From contig NZ_MVFY01000018.1 in NCBI RefSeq assembly GCF_002042885.1, positions 16,232 to 80,231 of the forward strand: a stretch of 64,000 bases of DNA, given 5' to 3'. Position 1 is the first letter of the stretch. Each line of letters starts with the position of its first letter. Shown piece by piece: positions 10,116 to 19,339 of this stretch. Position numbers and translations under genes: made by a program. The stretch is from Citrobacter portucalensis (GTDB lineage Bacteria; Pseudomonadota; Gammaproteobacteria; Enterobacterales; Enterobacteriaceae). The notes below the pieces were generated by a model that was not told the origin of the DNA, did no database searches, and saw nothing but the letters and a program-made list of their open reading frames with translations.

Positions 10116-11861
10116 ATGGCTGGACGAATTCCTCGCGTTTTTATCAATGACCTGCTGGCAAGAACCGACATCGTCGATCTCATCGACGCGCGGGTAAAGC
10201 TGAAAAAGCAGGGCAAAAATTATCACGCGTGCTGTCCGTTCCATAACGAAAAGACCCCCTCTTTCACCGTAAACGGTGAAAAACAGTTTTATCACTGCTT
10301 TGGGTGTGGCGCGCATGGCAACGCCGTCGACTTTCTCATGAACTACGACAAGCTCGAGTTTGTGGAAACCGTCGAAGAACTGGCCGCAATGCACAACCTC
10401 GAAGTGCCCTATGAAGCAGGCAGTGGCCCCAGTCAGATAGAGCGCCATCAACGGCAAAGCCTTTATCAATTGATGGACGGCCTGAACACTTTTTATCAAC
10501 AGTCTTTGATGCAGCCCGCCGCTACCCCTGCGCGCCAGTACCTGGAAAAGCGAGGATTAAGTAGCGACGTTATCACCCGTTTTGCTATTGGTTTTGCGCC
10601 CCCCGGCTGGGACAACGTCCTGAAACGGTTTGGCGGCAATGCTGAGAATCGCAAATCGCTGGTCGATGCGGGGATGTTGGTCACCAACGATCAGGGACGC
10701 AGTTACGATCGCTTCCGCGAACGGGTGATGTTCCCCATTCGCGACAAACGTGGTCGGGTCATTGGTTTTGGTGGACGCGTGCTGGGCGATGCCCTGCCGA
10801 AATATCTGAACTCCCCGGAAACCGATATTTTCCATAAAGGTCGCCAGCTGTATGGCCTTTATGAAGCCCAGCAGGATAACGCCGATCCACAGCGCCTGTT
10901 AGTGGTAGAAGGCTATATGGATGTGGTGGCGCTGGCGCAATACGGCATTAACTACGCCGTGGCATCCCTAGGGACGTCAACTACTGCCGATCACATCCAA
11001 CTGTTGTTCCGCGCGACGAACAACGTAATTTGCTGTTACGACGGCGACCGAGCAGGACGTGACGCAGCATGGCGCGCGCTGGAAACCGCACTGCCCTATA
11101 TGACAGACGGACGCCAGCTACGCTTCATGTTTTTACCTGACGGCGAAGACCCCGATACGCTGGTGCGTAAAGAAGGGAAAGAGGCCTTTGAAGCCCGGAT
11201 GGAGCAGGCGCTGCCGCTCTCCGCGTTTTTATTTAACAGCCTGCTGCCGCAGGTGGATTTGAGTACCCCGGACGGACGCGCACAGCTCAGTACGCTGGCA
11301 TTACCGCTGATTACTCAGGTACCAGGCGAAACGTTGCGCATTTACTTGCGACAGGAGTTGGGGAACAAGCTCGGCATTCTGGATGACAGCCAGCTTGAAC
11401 GTTTAATGCCTAAACTGGCAGAAAATGGGGCTTCCCGCCCTGTTCCACAGCTAAAACGTACGACCATGCGTATACTTATAGGGTTGCTGGTACAGAACCC
11501 GGGCCTCGCCCCGCTGGTTCCACCGTTAGGCGCACTGGATAGTAATAAGCTGCCTGGACTTGGCTTATTCAGAGAACTGGTCAACACTTGTCTGGCTCAG
11601 CCAGGTCTGACCACCGGGCAACTTTTAGAACACTACCGTGGCACAAATGATGCTGCGACCCTTGAAAAACTGTCGATGTGGGACGATATAGCAGATAAAG
11701 ATATCGCGGAAAAAACCTTCACCGACTCACTCAACCATATGTTTGATTCGATGCTTGAACTGCGCCAGGAAGAGTTGATAGCTCGTGAGCGCACACACGG
11801 TTTAAGCAGCGAAGAACGCCGGGAACTCTGGACACTGAACCAGGAACTGGCCAAGAAATAA
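10116..11861 (+). CDS. dnaG: DNA primase
   Basis: Synthesises RNA primers for chromosomal replication and interacts with DnaB helicase. The 581 residues equal E. coli DnaG. Domains: N-terminal CHC2 zinc finger (HACCPFHNE ... HCFGCGAHG, residues ~38-68); a central TOPRIM core with VVEGYMDVVAL and CYDGDRAGRDAAW as acidic metal-binding segments (~residues 262-315); and the C-terminal DnaB-binding region. It sits between two ERIC-type repeats, and a heat-shock promoter for rpoD lies inside its 3' end. Confidence 0.97.
   Translation: MAGRIPRVFINDLLARTDIVDLIDARVKLKKQGKNYHACCPFHNEKTPSFTVNGEKQFYHCFGCGAHGNAVDFLMNYDKLEFVETVEELAAMHNLEVPYEAGSGPSQIERHQRQSLYQLMDGLNTFYQQSLMQPAATPARQYLEKRGLSSDVITRFAIGFAPPGWDNVLKRFGGNAENRKSLVDAGMLVTNDQGRSYDRFRERVMFPIRDKRGRVIGFGGRVLGDALPKYLNSPETDIFHKGRQLYGLYEAQQDNADPQRLLVVEGYMDVVALAQYGINYAVASLGTSTTADHIQLLFRATNNVICCYDGDRAGRDAAWRALETALPYMTDGRQLRFMFLPDGEDPDTLVRKEGKEAFEARMEQALPLSAFLFNSLLPQVDLSTPDGRAQLSTLALPLITQVPGETLRIYLRQELGNKLGILDDSQLERLMPKLAENGASRPVPQLKRTTMRILIGLLVQNPGLAPLVPPLGALDSNKLPGLGLFRELVNTCLAQPGLTTGQLLEHYRGTNDAATLEKLSMWDDIADKDIAEKTFTDSLNHMFDSMLELRQEELIARERTHGLSSEERRELWTLNQELAKK
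11661..11691 (+). promoter_or_regulatory. Candidate sigma-32 heat-shock promoter of rpoD inside dnaG
   Basis: CTTGAA at 11661-11666 and GACGATATAG at 11682-11691 resemble, in sequence and position, the heat-shock promoter P-HS reported inside E. coli dnaG. It would raise rpoD expression independently of the upstream promoters. The assignment rests on recalled similarity. Confidence 0.5.
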
Positions 11862-11891
11862 GAGAAAGACAAAACAAAGACAAAATCATTC

Positions 11892-12075
11892 GCGTTGTAT
11901 CAAGGCAGCAAGTGAACGAACGCCTGGGAGTGTACATAAGTACATGACCAGGATGACAAATCCGCCGGGAGCGGATTTGAACGCTGCTTGCGGCGGCCCC
12001 GTAAGGGGCGAGGCTCAGGATGAGCCGAGTAACGAACACAGCTAACGCAGAGACAACGTGAAAGATGAAGTATTT
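11892..12075. repeat. ERIC variant with an internal insertion, dnaG-rpoD gap
   Basis: The left part (TCAAGGCAGCAAGTGAACGA ... TACATAAGTACATGACC) and right part (AACACAGCTAACGCAGAG ... GTGAAAGATGAAG) together resemble one ERIC element in the opposite orientation to the one at 9965-10091. About 70 bases (roughly 11957-12024, GC-rich with GGGAGCGGATTTGAACG) interrupt its right half. Longer ERICs with inserts of this kind are known. It lies in the dnaG-rpoD leader; exact borders are approximate. Confidence 0.65.
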
Positions 12076-12220
12076 AACGGCTTAACTGCCGAATATCGAT
12101 CGGGAAGCCCCCGACAGCCGCACGGAGAGGCAGCGGCAAAATATAAGTATGCCCTCGTTTTGCCGTTGGCGGTTTTACCGCCCAACACCAATCAAACGAA
12201 TTAAGTGTGGATACCGTCTT

Positions 12221-14068
12221 ATGGAGCAAAACCCGCAGTCACAGCTGAAGCTTCTTGTCCAACGTGGTAAGGAGCAAGGCTATCTGACCTATGCCGAGGT
12301 CAATGACCATCTGCCGGAAGATATCGTCGATTCAGATCAAATCGAAGACATCATCCAAATGATCAATGACATGGGTATTCAGGTGATGGAAGAAGCACCT
12401 GATGCCGATGATCTGCTGCTTGCTGAAACCTCCAACAGCACCGATGAAGACGCGGAAGAAGCGGCTGCCCAGGTTCTGTCCAGCGTTGAGTCCGAAATCG
12501 GTCGTACGACTGACCCGGTCCGCATGTACATGCGTGAAATGGGTACCGTTGAACTGTTAACCCGCGAAGGCGAAATCGACATCGCTAAACGCATCGAAGA
12601 CGGGATTAACCAGGTTCAATGCTCCGTTGCCGAATACCCGGAAGCTATCACCTACCTGCTTGAGCAGTACGATCGCGTAGAAGCTGAAGAAGCACGTCTT
12701 TCCGATCTGATCACTGGCTTTGTCGATCCAAACGCGGAAGAAGACATGGCGCCAACGGCGACCCACGTCGGTTCTGAACTCTCTCAGGAAGAGATGGATG
12801 ACGATGAAGACGAAGATGAAGAAGATGGCGACGACGACAGCAGCGATGATGACAACAGCATCGACCCTGAGTTAGCGCGTGAAAAATTCGGTGAACTGCG
12901 TACTCAGTACGAAATCACTCGCGACACCATCAAAGCGAAAGGCCGCAGCCATGCTGCCGCGCAGGAAGAAATTCAGAAGCTGTCCGAAGTGTTCAAACAG
13001 TTCCGCCTGGTGCCGAAGCAGTTCGACTACCTGGTAAACAGCATGCGCGTCATGATGGACCGCGTGCGTACTCAGGAACGTCTGATCATGAAGCTCTGCG
13101 TTGAGCAGTGCAAAATGCCGAAGAAAAACTTCATCACCCTGTTCACTGGCAACGAAACCAGTGAAACCTGGTTCAACGCGGCAATCGCGATGAACAAACC
13201 GTGGTCTGAAAAACTGCACGACGTTGCAGATGACGTTCACCGCGGCCTGCAGAAACTGCAGCAGATTGAAGAAGAAACCGGCCTGACCATCGAGCAGGTT
13301 AAAGATATCAACCGTCGCATGTCCATCGGTGAAGCGAAAGCCCGCCGTGCGAAAAAAGAGATGGTTGAAGCGAACTTACGTCTGGTTATCTCTATCGCTA
13401 AAAAATACACCAACCGTGGCTTGCAGTTCCTGGATCTGATTCAGGAAGGTAACATCGGTCTGATGAAAGCGGTTGATAAGTTTGAATACCGTCGTGGTTA
13501 CAAGTTCTCCACCTATGCAACCTGGTGGATCCGTCAGGCGATCACCCGTTCGATCGCGGATCAGGCGCGTACCATCCGTATCCCGGTACATATGATTGAG
13601 ACTATCAACAAGCTCAACCGTATCTCCCGTCAGATGCTGCAAGAGATGGGCCGCGAGCCGACGCCAGAAGAACTGGCTGAGCGCATGCTGATGCCGGAAG
13701 ACAAGATCCGTAAAGTGCTGAAGATCGCTAAAGAGCCTATCTCCATGGAAACGCCGATCGGCGACGATGAAGATTCGCATCTGGGTGATTTCATCGAGGA
13801 TACCACCCTCGAGCTGCCGCTGGACTCTGCGACCACCGAGAGCCTGCGTGCCGCAACGCACGACGTTCTGGCTGGTCTGACCGCCCGTGAAGCGAAAGTT
13901 CTGCGTATGCGTTTCGGTATCGATATGAACACCGACCACACGCTGGAAGAAGTGGGTAAACAGTTCGACGTTACCCGCGAACGTATCCGTCAGATCGAAG
14001 CGAAGGCGCTGCGTAAACTGCGCCACCCGAGCCGCTCTGAAGTACTGCGTAGCTTCCTCGACGATTAA
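12221..14068 (+). CDS. rpoD: RNA polymerase sigma-70 (housekeeping sigma factor)
   Basis: Primary sigma factor, 615 residues. The ATG at 12221 ([16 protein letters not shown]) is the enterobacterial start; the frame is open upstream to 12149 but that part has no similarity. Region 1.1 is followed by the acidic non-conserved region ([16 protein letters not shown], residues ~190-215). Region 2 has [20 protein letters not shown] and [18 protein letters not shown]. Region 4.2 has [21 protein letters not shown] strong terminator follows at 14087. Confidence 0.98.
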   Translation: MEQNPQSQLKLLVQRGKEQGYLTYAEVNDHLPEDIVDSDQIEDIIQMINDMGIQVMEEAPDADDLLLAETSNSTDEDAEEAAAQVLSSVESEIGRTTDPVRMYMREMGTVELLTREGEIDIAKRIEDGINQVQCSVAEYPEAITYLLEQYDRVEAEEARLSDLITGFVDPNAEEDMAPTATHVGSELSQEEMDDDEDEDEEDGDDDSSDDDNSIDPELAREKFGELRTQYEITRDTIKAKGRSHAAAQEEIQKLSEVFKQFRLVPKQFDYLVNSMRVMMDRVRTQERLIMKLCVEQCKMPKKNFITLFTGNETSETWFNAAIAMNKPWSEKLHDVADDVHRGLQKLQQIEEETGLTIEQVKDINRRMSIGEAKARRAKKEMVEANLRLVISIAKKYTNRGLQFLDLIQEGNIGLMKAVDKFEYRRGYKFSTYATWWIRQAITRSIADQARTIRIPVHMIETINKLNRISRQMLQEMGREPTPEELAERMLMPEDKIRKVLKIAKEPISMETPIGDDEDSHLGDFIEDTTLELPLDSATTESLRAATHDVLAGLTAREAKVLRMRFGIDMNTDHTLEEVGKQFDVTRERIRQIEAKALRKLRHPSRSEVLRSFLDD

Positions 14069-14086
14069 TCTCGCCGTATAAGTTCA

Positions 14087-14111
14087 AACGCCACCGCAAG
14101 GTGGCGTTTTT
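14087..14111 (+). terminator. Rho-independent terminator after rpoD
   Basis: AACGCCACC - GCAA - GGTGGCGTT (14087-14108) followed by TTT. Ends the rpsU-dnaG-rpoD operon; the convergent mug gene ends three bases further on. Confidence 0.9.
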
Positions 14112-14113
14112 CT

Positions 14114-14620
14114 TTACATCCCGCGCATGACCAGCGCATAATCCAACTCGCGATACGCCTCCACCAGCTTATCCAGTGTAATCCGGCTCAATCCGCTGGG
14201 ATTCGGCAATACCCAAATCTGCGTCGCGCCAATGGTCAGCGTCTGTTTTCCCCACTGCGCCCCACGCTGGCTAAGCCCCTGCTCAAATGCCTGTTTCCCA
14301 AGGATAGCGAGCGCGGCTGGCTGATACTCTTCTATTTTCTCAATAAGCAGACGACCGCCGCTACGCATCTCTTGTAGCTTCACTTCATTGGCTTGTACCG
14401 TTGGTCTGTCGACAAACTTAGTCACGCCGCAGCGGAATTCCAGCAGGTGCTGTGCCTCTTCAGGTTTAAGCTGGCGATCGGTAAATCCCGCCTGATGGAT
14501 AACCTTCCAGAAGCGATTAGCGGGGTGCGCAAAGGGGAATCCTGTACCTGCGGAAGAAAGCCCCGGATTGATGCCGCAAAACACCACCCGCAGCTCCGGT
14601 GCCAGTATGTCCTTAACCAT
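14114..14620 (-). CDS. mug: G/U mismatch-specific DNA glycosylase
   Basis: Removes uracil or ethenocytosine mispaired with guanine in double-stranded DNA. With the start at 14620 the product is 168 residues, the E. coli Mug length. It begins [20 protein letters not shown], where GINPG is the active-site motif. The catalytic-domain motif NPSGLS follows near residue 140. The frame is open further upstream to 14716, but those residues have no counterpart. It converges on rpoD. Confidence 0.95.
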   Translation of the reverse strand: MVKDILAPELRVVFCGINPGLSSAGTGFPFAHPANRFWKVIHQAGFTDRQLKPEEAQHLLEFRCGVTKFVDRPTVQANEVKLQEMRSGGRLLIEKIEEYQPAALAILGKQAFEQGLSQRGAQWGKQTLTIGATQIWVLPNPSGLSRITLDKLVEAYRELDYALVMRGM

Positions 14621-14706
14621 AATTACTCCGAATAATACATCAGAGGAACCAGTATAACGGACTGAAAATACATTGTTTATAAAAACAGCATCCGTACTCT
14701 TATGTC

Positions 14707-14735
14707 TGGATTGCAACGCGGAGTTACTTTATAAT
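14707..14735 (+). promoter_or_regulatory. Promoter of tRNA gene ileX
   Basis: A perfect -10 hexamer TATAAT (14730-14735) lies ten bases before the mature tRNA 5' end. A weak -35 (TGGATT, 14707-14712) is spaced by 17 bases; TTGCAA at 14711-14716 is closer to consensus but only 13 bases away. Confidence 0.5.
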
Positions 14736-14745
14736 CCACCGCCAC

Positions 14746-14821
14746 GGCCCCTTAGCTCAGTGGTTAGAGCAGGCGACTCATAATCGCTTGGTCGCTGGTT
14801 CAAGTCCAGCAGGGGCCACCA
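14746..14821 (+). tRNA. ileX: tRNA-Ile2 (CAT anticodon, lysidine-modified)
   Basis: A 76-base tRNA with acceptor stem GGCCCCT / AGGGGCC and encoded CCA. The anticodon arm is GGCGACTCATAATCGC with anticodon CAT. The sequence equals E. coli ileX as I recall it; the CAT anticodon is changed to lysidine-AT to read AUA isoleucine codons. Its 3' half, from the anticodon on, is the phage attachment core and is duplicated at 46941-46989. The gene is left complete by integration. Confidence 0.97.
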
Positions 14822-14824
14822 AAT
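14776..14824 (+). other. attL core (49-bp direct repeat)
   Basis: Begins ACTCATAATCGCTTGG and ends GGGGCCACCAAAT. It is identical to 46941-46989 and covers the anticodon loop to just past the CCA of ileX. It marks the left end of the prophage. Confidence 0.95.
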
Positions 14825-14847
14825 TTTAGCTTTATAATCATATAATT

Positions 14848-14874
14848 AAGCCACTCTAGCGAGTGGCTTTTTTG
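14848..14874 (+). terminator. Phage-supplied terminator downstream of ileX
   Basis: AAGCCACTC - TAGC - GAGTGGCTT (14848-14869) followed by a T run. It lies inside the prophage just past attL, so after integration it replaces the native ileX terminator, which now sits beyond attR at 46993-47024. Confidence 0.85.
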
Positions 14875-14890
14875 TTATCTTGTTTTCGAG

Positions 14891-14908
14891 TGGCGATGAA
14901 ATGGCGGT
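14891..14908. repeat. Att-flanking 18-bp repeat (left arm)
   Basis: TGGCGATGAAATGGCGGT occurs here, about 70 bases inside attL, and again in the same orientation at 46827-46844, about 100 bases inside attR. Repeats flanking the core on both phage arms are typical of integrase arm-binding sites. Confidence 0.6.
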
Positions 14909-14938
14909 GGATTTTTTACCACCACTTTCATGAGCACA

Positions 14939-14962
14939 TAAAAAAACCCGCGCGCGGCGGGT
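14939..14962 (-). terminator. Terminator of the ogr / late tail transcript
   Basis: Reading leftward, ACCCGC - CGCGC - GCGGGT (14962-14946) is followed by seven T residues. It lies 17 bases beyond the ogr stop codon. Confidence 0.8.
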
Positions 14963-14978
14963 CTTTAAAGAAAATTTA

Positions 14979-15197
14979 TCAGAGCCACAATGGCCGCTGA
15001 CCACTCACCGACGGGTGAGGTGGCGCCGGAATTATTGTTCCCGGTGTAACGATAAAACGTTCTACAGACTCCATCGTTACGAATGTGCAACTGCAATTAA
15101 TATTCGTACATTGATGATAACGCTCTTTAGTATTCTCGCTAAGATAGCGACTGGTACGAGCATGCGCTGCATGCTGGCATTTTGGACAATGGAACAT
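14979..15197 (-). CDS. ogr: Late transcription activator Ogr/Delta
   Basis: Zinc-finger activator of P2-type late promoters; it binds TGT-N12-ACA sites and contacts RNA polymerase alpha. With the start at 15197 the product is 72 residues, the P2 Ogr length, beginning MFHCPKCQHAAHARTSRY. The zinc ligands are CPKC near the start and C-x4-C in HQCTNINCS. The frame is open four codons further upstream, but P2 starts at MFHCP. It is the gene nearest attL, as in P2. Confidence 0.95.
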   Translation of the reverse strand: MFHCPKCQHAAHARTSRYLSENTKERYHQCTNINCSCTFVTMESVERFIVTPGTIIPAPPHPSVSGQRPLWL

Positions 15198-15237
15198 GCC
15201 ACCCCCCACGCACTCACAAAAAGTGAATTAATAATAC

Positions 15238-16431
15238 TCAGTTATTCACCATTTGAGAACCATTTTCTTCCGACTCATATTCTATGCCAGAAAGCATGAC
15301 CTCGAGCTCTACAGTCGTCGTGAAGCCATTCCCGCCTAGATTATGGGTCACCTTACTGATTATCCACGACTGGTCATCGATGACGCTCTTAAAGCCCGAG
15401 ACCCTGACCGGCATTTCGGGATAAATATCTTCCCGACCAGTTGCCAGCGTGATTGAGAACTCCGCAACGCCACGCTGTAATTTATCCCACTTCGCCTGAG
15501 CCGCGCGCATCGCTTGCGCCTTTGTCGCGTAAATGGTCGTCAGTGCGAAAACGTTGTCAGCCTCACCGGCCATATATTCACCCTCGCGGGCTTCCTGCTC
15601 TTTCTTCTTTTTCGCTGCGGTTTTACTGCTCACGACTTTTGCTTTCGGGTGCTGTAGCGCCCGGAGGTGTTGCTCTTTTGGCTTGCGCTTCAGCTTCACC
15701 GCTTGCTTTTGCTTCGCCGGTTTTGGGTCTTTGGTGTGCAGCCATTTAGCCGTTACGCCCGTGTAAGCACCACGGTCAGCAATAGCAAACTGATGCCGGT
15801 CGCCGTCACTGCGCTGGATAGTAATCTGAGGGATAGCTTTTCCGCTGGCCGTCGTACCACTTCCCGCTTTGAGCATCAGCAATTTACCCGCCTTGACCGA
15901 TACCGCGCCGCCGTTGCGTTCCGCGAGGCGAGTCAGGAAAACAGCGTCGGATTCCTGCGACTGGTCGATATGCGGAATTTTTATCCCGGCAAGAGAATCC
16001 GCGACACTGGCCGTTAATTTATTCCGAACGGCTATCGCGCTGACGATAACGCCGAGTGTGGTGTCGTGCCATGATTCCTCGCGGCGTGAATTGAGCGTTC
16101 CGCGAAAATCAGCGCTACGGGCGCGAATGGTCACCGTATCCGGTGCCCCCCGGTGCTCCACCTCATCGACGGTAAATCGCCCCTTACCAACGAGCGCGAA
16201 GCCTTTCCAGCCGAGATACAATGACAGCACCGCGCCGCGAATCGGCAGCGCGACAAGCCCGTCAGAATCATCGAGTTCAATATCGAGCTGGTCAGCTTCA
16301 AAGCCCCGGTTATCCGTCATCGAGAGATTAATCAGCCGGTCGCTGATATTGCCGGTGATATCTTTGCTTTCCAGTGTCAGCATAAAATCGGGCGTCAGTG
16401 TGCCCCCCGCGCCGGTGATAATATCCAGCAT
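15238..16431 (-). CDS. D: Tail protein gpD (late control)
   Basis: P2 gpD-like baseplate hub/tail-completion protein, 397 residues. The conserved start MLDIITGAGGTLTPDF and GFEADQLDIELDDSDGLVAL are seen. A lysine/alanine-rich insertion (AKQKQAVKLKRKPKEQHLRA region) lies near residue 240. The start is next to the end of gene U (two bases), in one tail operon FI-FII-E-T-U-D. Confidence 0.93.
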   Translation of the reverse strand: MLDIITGAGGTLTPDFMLTLESKDITGNISDRLINLSMTDNRGFEADQLDIELDDSDGLVALPIRGAVLSLYLGWKGFALVGKGRFTVDEVEHRGAPDTVTIRARSADFRGTLNSRREESWHDTTLGVIVSAIAVRNKLTASVADSLAGIKIPHIDQSQESDAVFLTRLAERNGGAVSVKAGKLLMLKAGSGTTASGKAIPQITIQRSDGDRHQFAIADRGAYTGVTAKWLHTKDPKPAKQKQAVKLKRKPKEQHLRALQHPKAKVVSSKTAAKKKKEQEAREGEYMAGEADNVFALTTIYATKAQAMRAAQAKWDKLQRGVAEFSITLATGREDIYPEMPVRVSGFKSVIDDQSWIISKVTHNLGGNGFTTTVELEVMLSGIEYESEENGSQMVNN

Positions 16432-16433
16432 GA

Positions 16434-16898
16434 TTAAGCCCCCACCTTAGACAGCAGATCGCCCGCTTTACCTACCAGACTCTCGGCCTGTTTTCCGATA
16501 TCGCCATAGACCGCCGCGAGCGATTCATCGACACGGGTCAGTGACAGAGTGAAGCTGATTTTTCGTGGCGACCCGTCCTCAAAAAATACCGTGCCGGTCT
16601 CCGAGACATTGCTGACAATAAACATCCCGTAAATCCAGCCTGAGCCTGAAATAAGCGGCCATGCTCGCCCCTGCTCGGCCATCGCATAAAGCGTCAGCAT
16701 CGAAAACTTGCCGCCGGTCAGCTCAGGATAAAGGTCACCGCTCAGGGTGATTTTGTCCTCCCCTTCACCGAGATACTGAAAAGCGTCACGCTTCCCGATG
16801 CGGGAGTTTGACGCCCAGCTATAATCCGCGCTGCGCTGCATGCTCTGATAGGGCAACGTCTGACGCATAAAAACAAACATACCTAGTGCCAGCATCAT
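16434..16898 (-). CDS. U: Tail protein gpU
   Basis: Tail completion/terminator protein of P2-type phages, 154 residues. The segments MLALGMFVFMRQTLPYQSMQ, SNSRIGKRDAFQYLGEG and SLTRVDESLAAVYGDIGKQA match P2 gpU. It lies 11 bases after gene T and two bases before gene D. Confidence 0.94.
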   Translation of the reverse strand: MMLALGMFVFMRQTLPYQSMQRSADYSWASNSRIGKRDAFQYLGEGEDKITLSGDLYPELTGGKFSMLTLYAMAEQGRAWPLISGSGWIYGMFIVSNVSETGTVFFEDGSPRKISFTLSLTRVDESLAAVYGDIGKQAESLVGKAGDLLSKVGA

Positions 16899-16909
16899 AA
16901 TCGGCCTCC

Positions 16910-19339
16910 TTAGTCATGCATCATGCTTGCGCGGGCTTTGGCGCGTTTCTCACGCTCGTATTTTTCTAGTGCATCCTGCAAATCATTACCTAAACGACCG
17001 CCCGGCATACCGTTTCCCGGCACGTTGATTTGATAGGTTGGCCGACTCTGGTCGATGTAGGTTTTACCGGCGGGCGCCGTGACCGGCAGATAGCTGTTGT
17101 AAGAGCTGATAGCCGGGCTGTAGCTGTTCTGCGTCGCCGCACTGGCTTTCGCCGCGGTCTGGTCAAGCGAGCTGGATTCTTTGTTGATAATCCCGAGCTT
17201 TTCGAGCACCCAGTCAATCCCGCTTCGCAGCTTGTTAAAGGCGTTAAGCGGCATCAGCAGCGCATCAGCCAGCGCCTGACCGAACATGACACCGACGTTA
17301 CGGCAACTGTTCAGCGTGTCCTGAGTCGCTTTTACCGGCGCTATCAGGTCTTTAAACCACTGCCAGACGCCGCGAAGTTTCTCCCCGAGGCAGTCAAAGA
17401 CGGGTGCCAGCGGCGCGAACATTTCCCCGACCGGCGCAAAGGCGCTCATCAGCCCCTCGATAACACCACCGAAAAAGGCGCTGACAGGCTCCCAGTATTT
17501 GCGAATCAGCAGCGCGCCAGCGACAACCGCCGCCGCAACGGCCACGACCGGCCACGTAATAGCACCGATTGCGGCGACAACTCCGCCACTGATTGTCGTA
17601 AAGACAGCACCAAGTGCGCCAGCAGCAGCGATGATGGCGTTAATACCGATAATAACCGGCCACGCAACAAGACCGATTGCCCCTATAACCCCCACAACAC
17701 CGATAGCCGCCGCTGAAATAACCCCAAGCGTCGTCGCCAGTGATTTATTTTTTTGTATCCAGCCATCAAGTTTTAAAACATACCCGGTCGCCGTTTGTAC
17801 CAGCTTACGCAAGGATGACTCTTGCTGGTCAAACAGGTCTGTTCCGACCGCCTCATAAGCTGACTGGAACTCTTTAAAGTCGCCGCCGAGGTTGTCCTGC
17901 ATGACCTTGACGAGCTCAGCCGTTTTACCGTCAGATGCTTTAAGCGTGGCGGTAAGCTGGTCCAGCTTACCGCTTGAGGCTGCAGTCATTAATACAGCAG
18001 CAGCTGAGCTTGCCTCTTCACCGAATATGGTTTTCATGTATTCAGCGCGCTGACCGGTACCGAGATTATTTTTCTCAAAGCTCCGCTGCATTTCTTTCAG
18101 GATGGTAAATATTGGGCGCGTGTTCCCCTTACCATCAGCCGTTTTTACGCCGAGCTCTTTAATAGCGTCATACGCTTTTCCCGTAGGAGCCTGTAGGCGA
18201 CTTAACACAGCGCGGCTCCCCGTACCCGCCATCGAGCCTGTAATTTTGGCGTCATGCAGTGCGCCGACCATTGCGGCTGTTTCTTCGATACTGACCCCGG
18301 CATTCTTCGCCACCGGCGCGGCATAGGTCAGCGCATCACTCAGGCCGTCAAAGTCGGCGGCGGTTTTGTTCATCGTCATCGACAGAACATCACCGATATG
18401 GGCGACCTTATCGTTTGAGAGCTGGAATGCAGAGCGCATCCCCATCAATAACCCGGCGTTCTCTTCCATCGTTCGACGGTTTGCGAGCGCCATATCAAGC
18501 GTCACTGGCGTAGCCGCCTGAATAGCAGCGGTATCACCACCGGCTTTTGCAATAATAATCTGAGCACCGGCAGCATCATCAGCCGACGCGGCTGTGTTAT
18601 CACCGAGTTGACGCGCCTGTTTGCGGAGCGCCACCATATCAGCTGAATCTTTTTCGACGCCGAGAACAGCCTGAAGCTCAGAGTTTTTCTGAGCAAAATC
18701 ATAACCGGGTTTCATTAGTGCAACACCGGCGAGAGTACCTGTTGTTGCCATACCTACCCCGGCAGCGCCCATCGAGGCGGCATTCCCTGCCAGAGCCTTC
18801 CCTGCCTGATAGCGTTTTTGTACTGCACTCAGTTTCGCCTGTTGCGCGCTGACGCGCGCCAGTGCTTCACGCTGGCGGTTAAGCTGTGCGGTTGTTTCGC
18901 TGATATTATTTTTCAGGCGGTTTTCATCATTCGTCAGGTTGCGGGTATTTATCCCCGCTTTACCGAGCTCGGCCTGTTGCCGCTTAACTGACTGCGTGAG
19001 ACTGTTATATTTCGTCTGTAACCCATCAGCCGCGCGTTTCGCTGACTCCAGCACTCTGGCCTGTGCCGCTGTTGGCCGTTCCGTATTTTTAAACTGCACC
19101 GCCAGCGCTTCAGCTTCCTGTTTTGCTTTTTCCAGCGACTGACCGGTTACCGCCAGTTGCGCACTGGTTTTACGAAAACCGTCGATTTTCGATGCCTGAC
19201 CATTCAAATCACGCAGGGATTGCTGAGTCGTGCGGATATCACCAGACAGCGATTTACTCGCCGTCTGGATCGCTTTAAAGGGTCGGGTCGCCTGGTCGAC
19301 AGCTTTCAGCAGCACTTCGAGTTTGAGGTTATTACTCAT
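16910..19339 (-). CDS. T: Tail tape measure protein gpT
   Basis: Sets tail length and assists DNA ejection. The 809 residues are close to P2 gpT. The N-terminal third is a long coiled coil rich in Gln, Lys and Ala (residues ~1-165). A glycine/alanine-rich hydrophobic stretch (residues ~540-620, e.g. VGVIGAIGLVAWPVIIGINA) is typical of tape measures. The start codon overlaps the stop of the frameshifted E' reading frame (ATGAGTAA), coupling T to E+E'. Confidence 0.95.
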   Translation of the reverse strand: MSNNLKLEVLLKAVDQATRPFKAIQTASKSLSGDIRTTQQSLRDLNGQASKIDGFRKTSAQLAVTGQSLEKAKQEAEALAVQFKNTERPTAAQARVLESAKRAADGLQTKYNSLTQSVKRQQAELGKAGINTRNLTNDENRLKNNISETTAQLNRQREALARVSAQQAKLSAVQKRYQAGKALAGNAASMGAAGVGMATTGTLAGVALMKPGYDFAQKNSELQAVLGVEKDSADMVALRKQARQLGDNTAASADDAAGAQIIIAKAGGDTAAIQAATPVTLDMALANRRTMEENAGLLMGMRSAFQLSNDKVAHIGDVLSMTMNKTAADFDGLSDALTYAAPVAKNAGVSIEETAAMVGALHDAKITGSMAGTGSRAVLSRLQAPTGKAYDAIKELGVKTADGKGNTRPIFTILKEMQRSFEKNNLGTGQRAEYMKTIFGEEASSAAAVLMTAASSGKLDQLTATLKASDGKTAELVKVMQDNLGGDFKEFQSAYEAVGTDLFDQQESSLRKLVQTATGYVLKLDGWIQKNKSLATTLGVISAAAIGVVGVIGAIGLVAWPVIIGINAIIAAAGALGAVFTTISGGVVAAIGAITWPVVAVAAAVVAGALLIRKYWEPVSAFFGGVIEGLMSAFAPVGEMFAPLAPVFDCLGEKLRGVWQWFKDLIAPVKATQDTLNSCRNVGVMFGQALADALLMPLNAFNKLRSGIDWVLEKLGIINKESSSLDQTAAKASAATQNSYSPAISSYNSYLPVTAPAGKTYIDQSRPTYQINVPGNGMPGGRLGNDLQDALEKYEREKRAKARASMMHD

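Noticed and set aside
12149..12220. N-terminal extension of RpoD
   Set aside because: The conserved protein begins MEQNPQSQ at 12221; the extension reads leader sequence.
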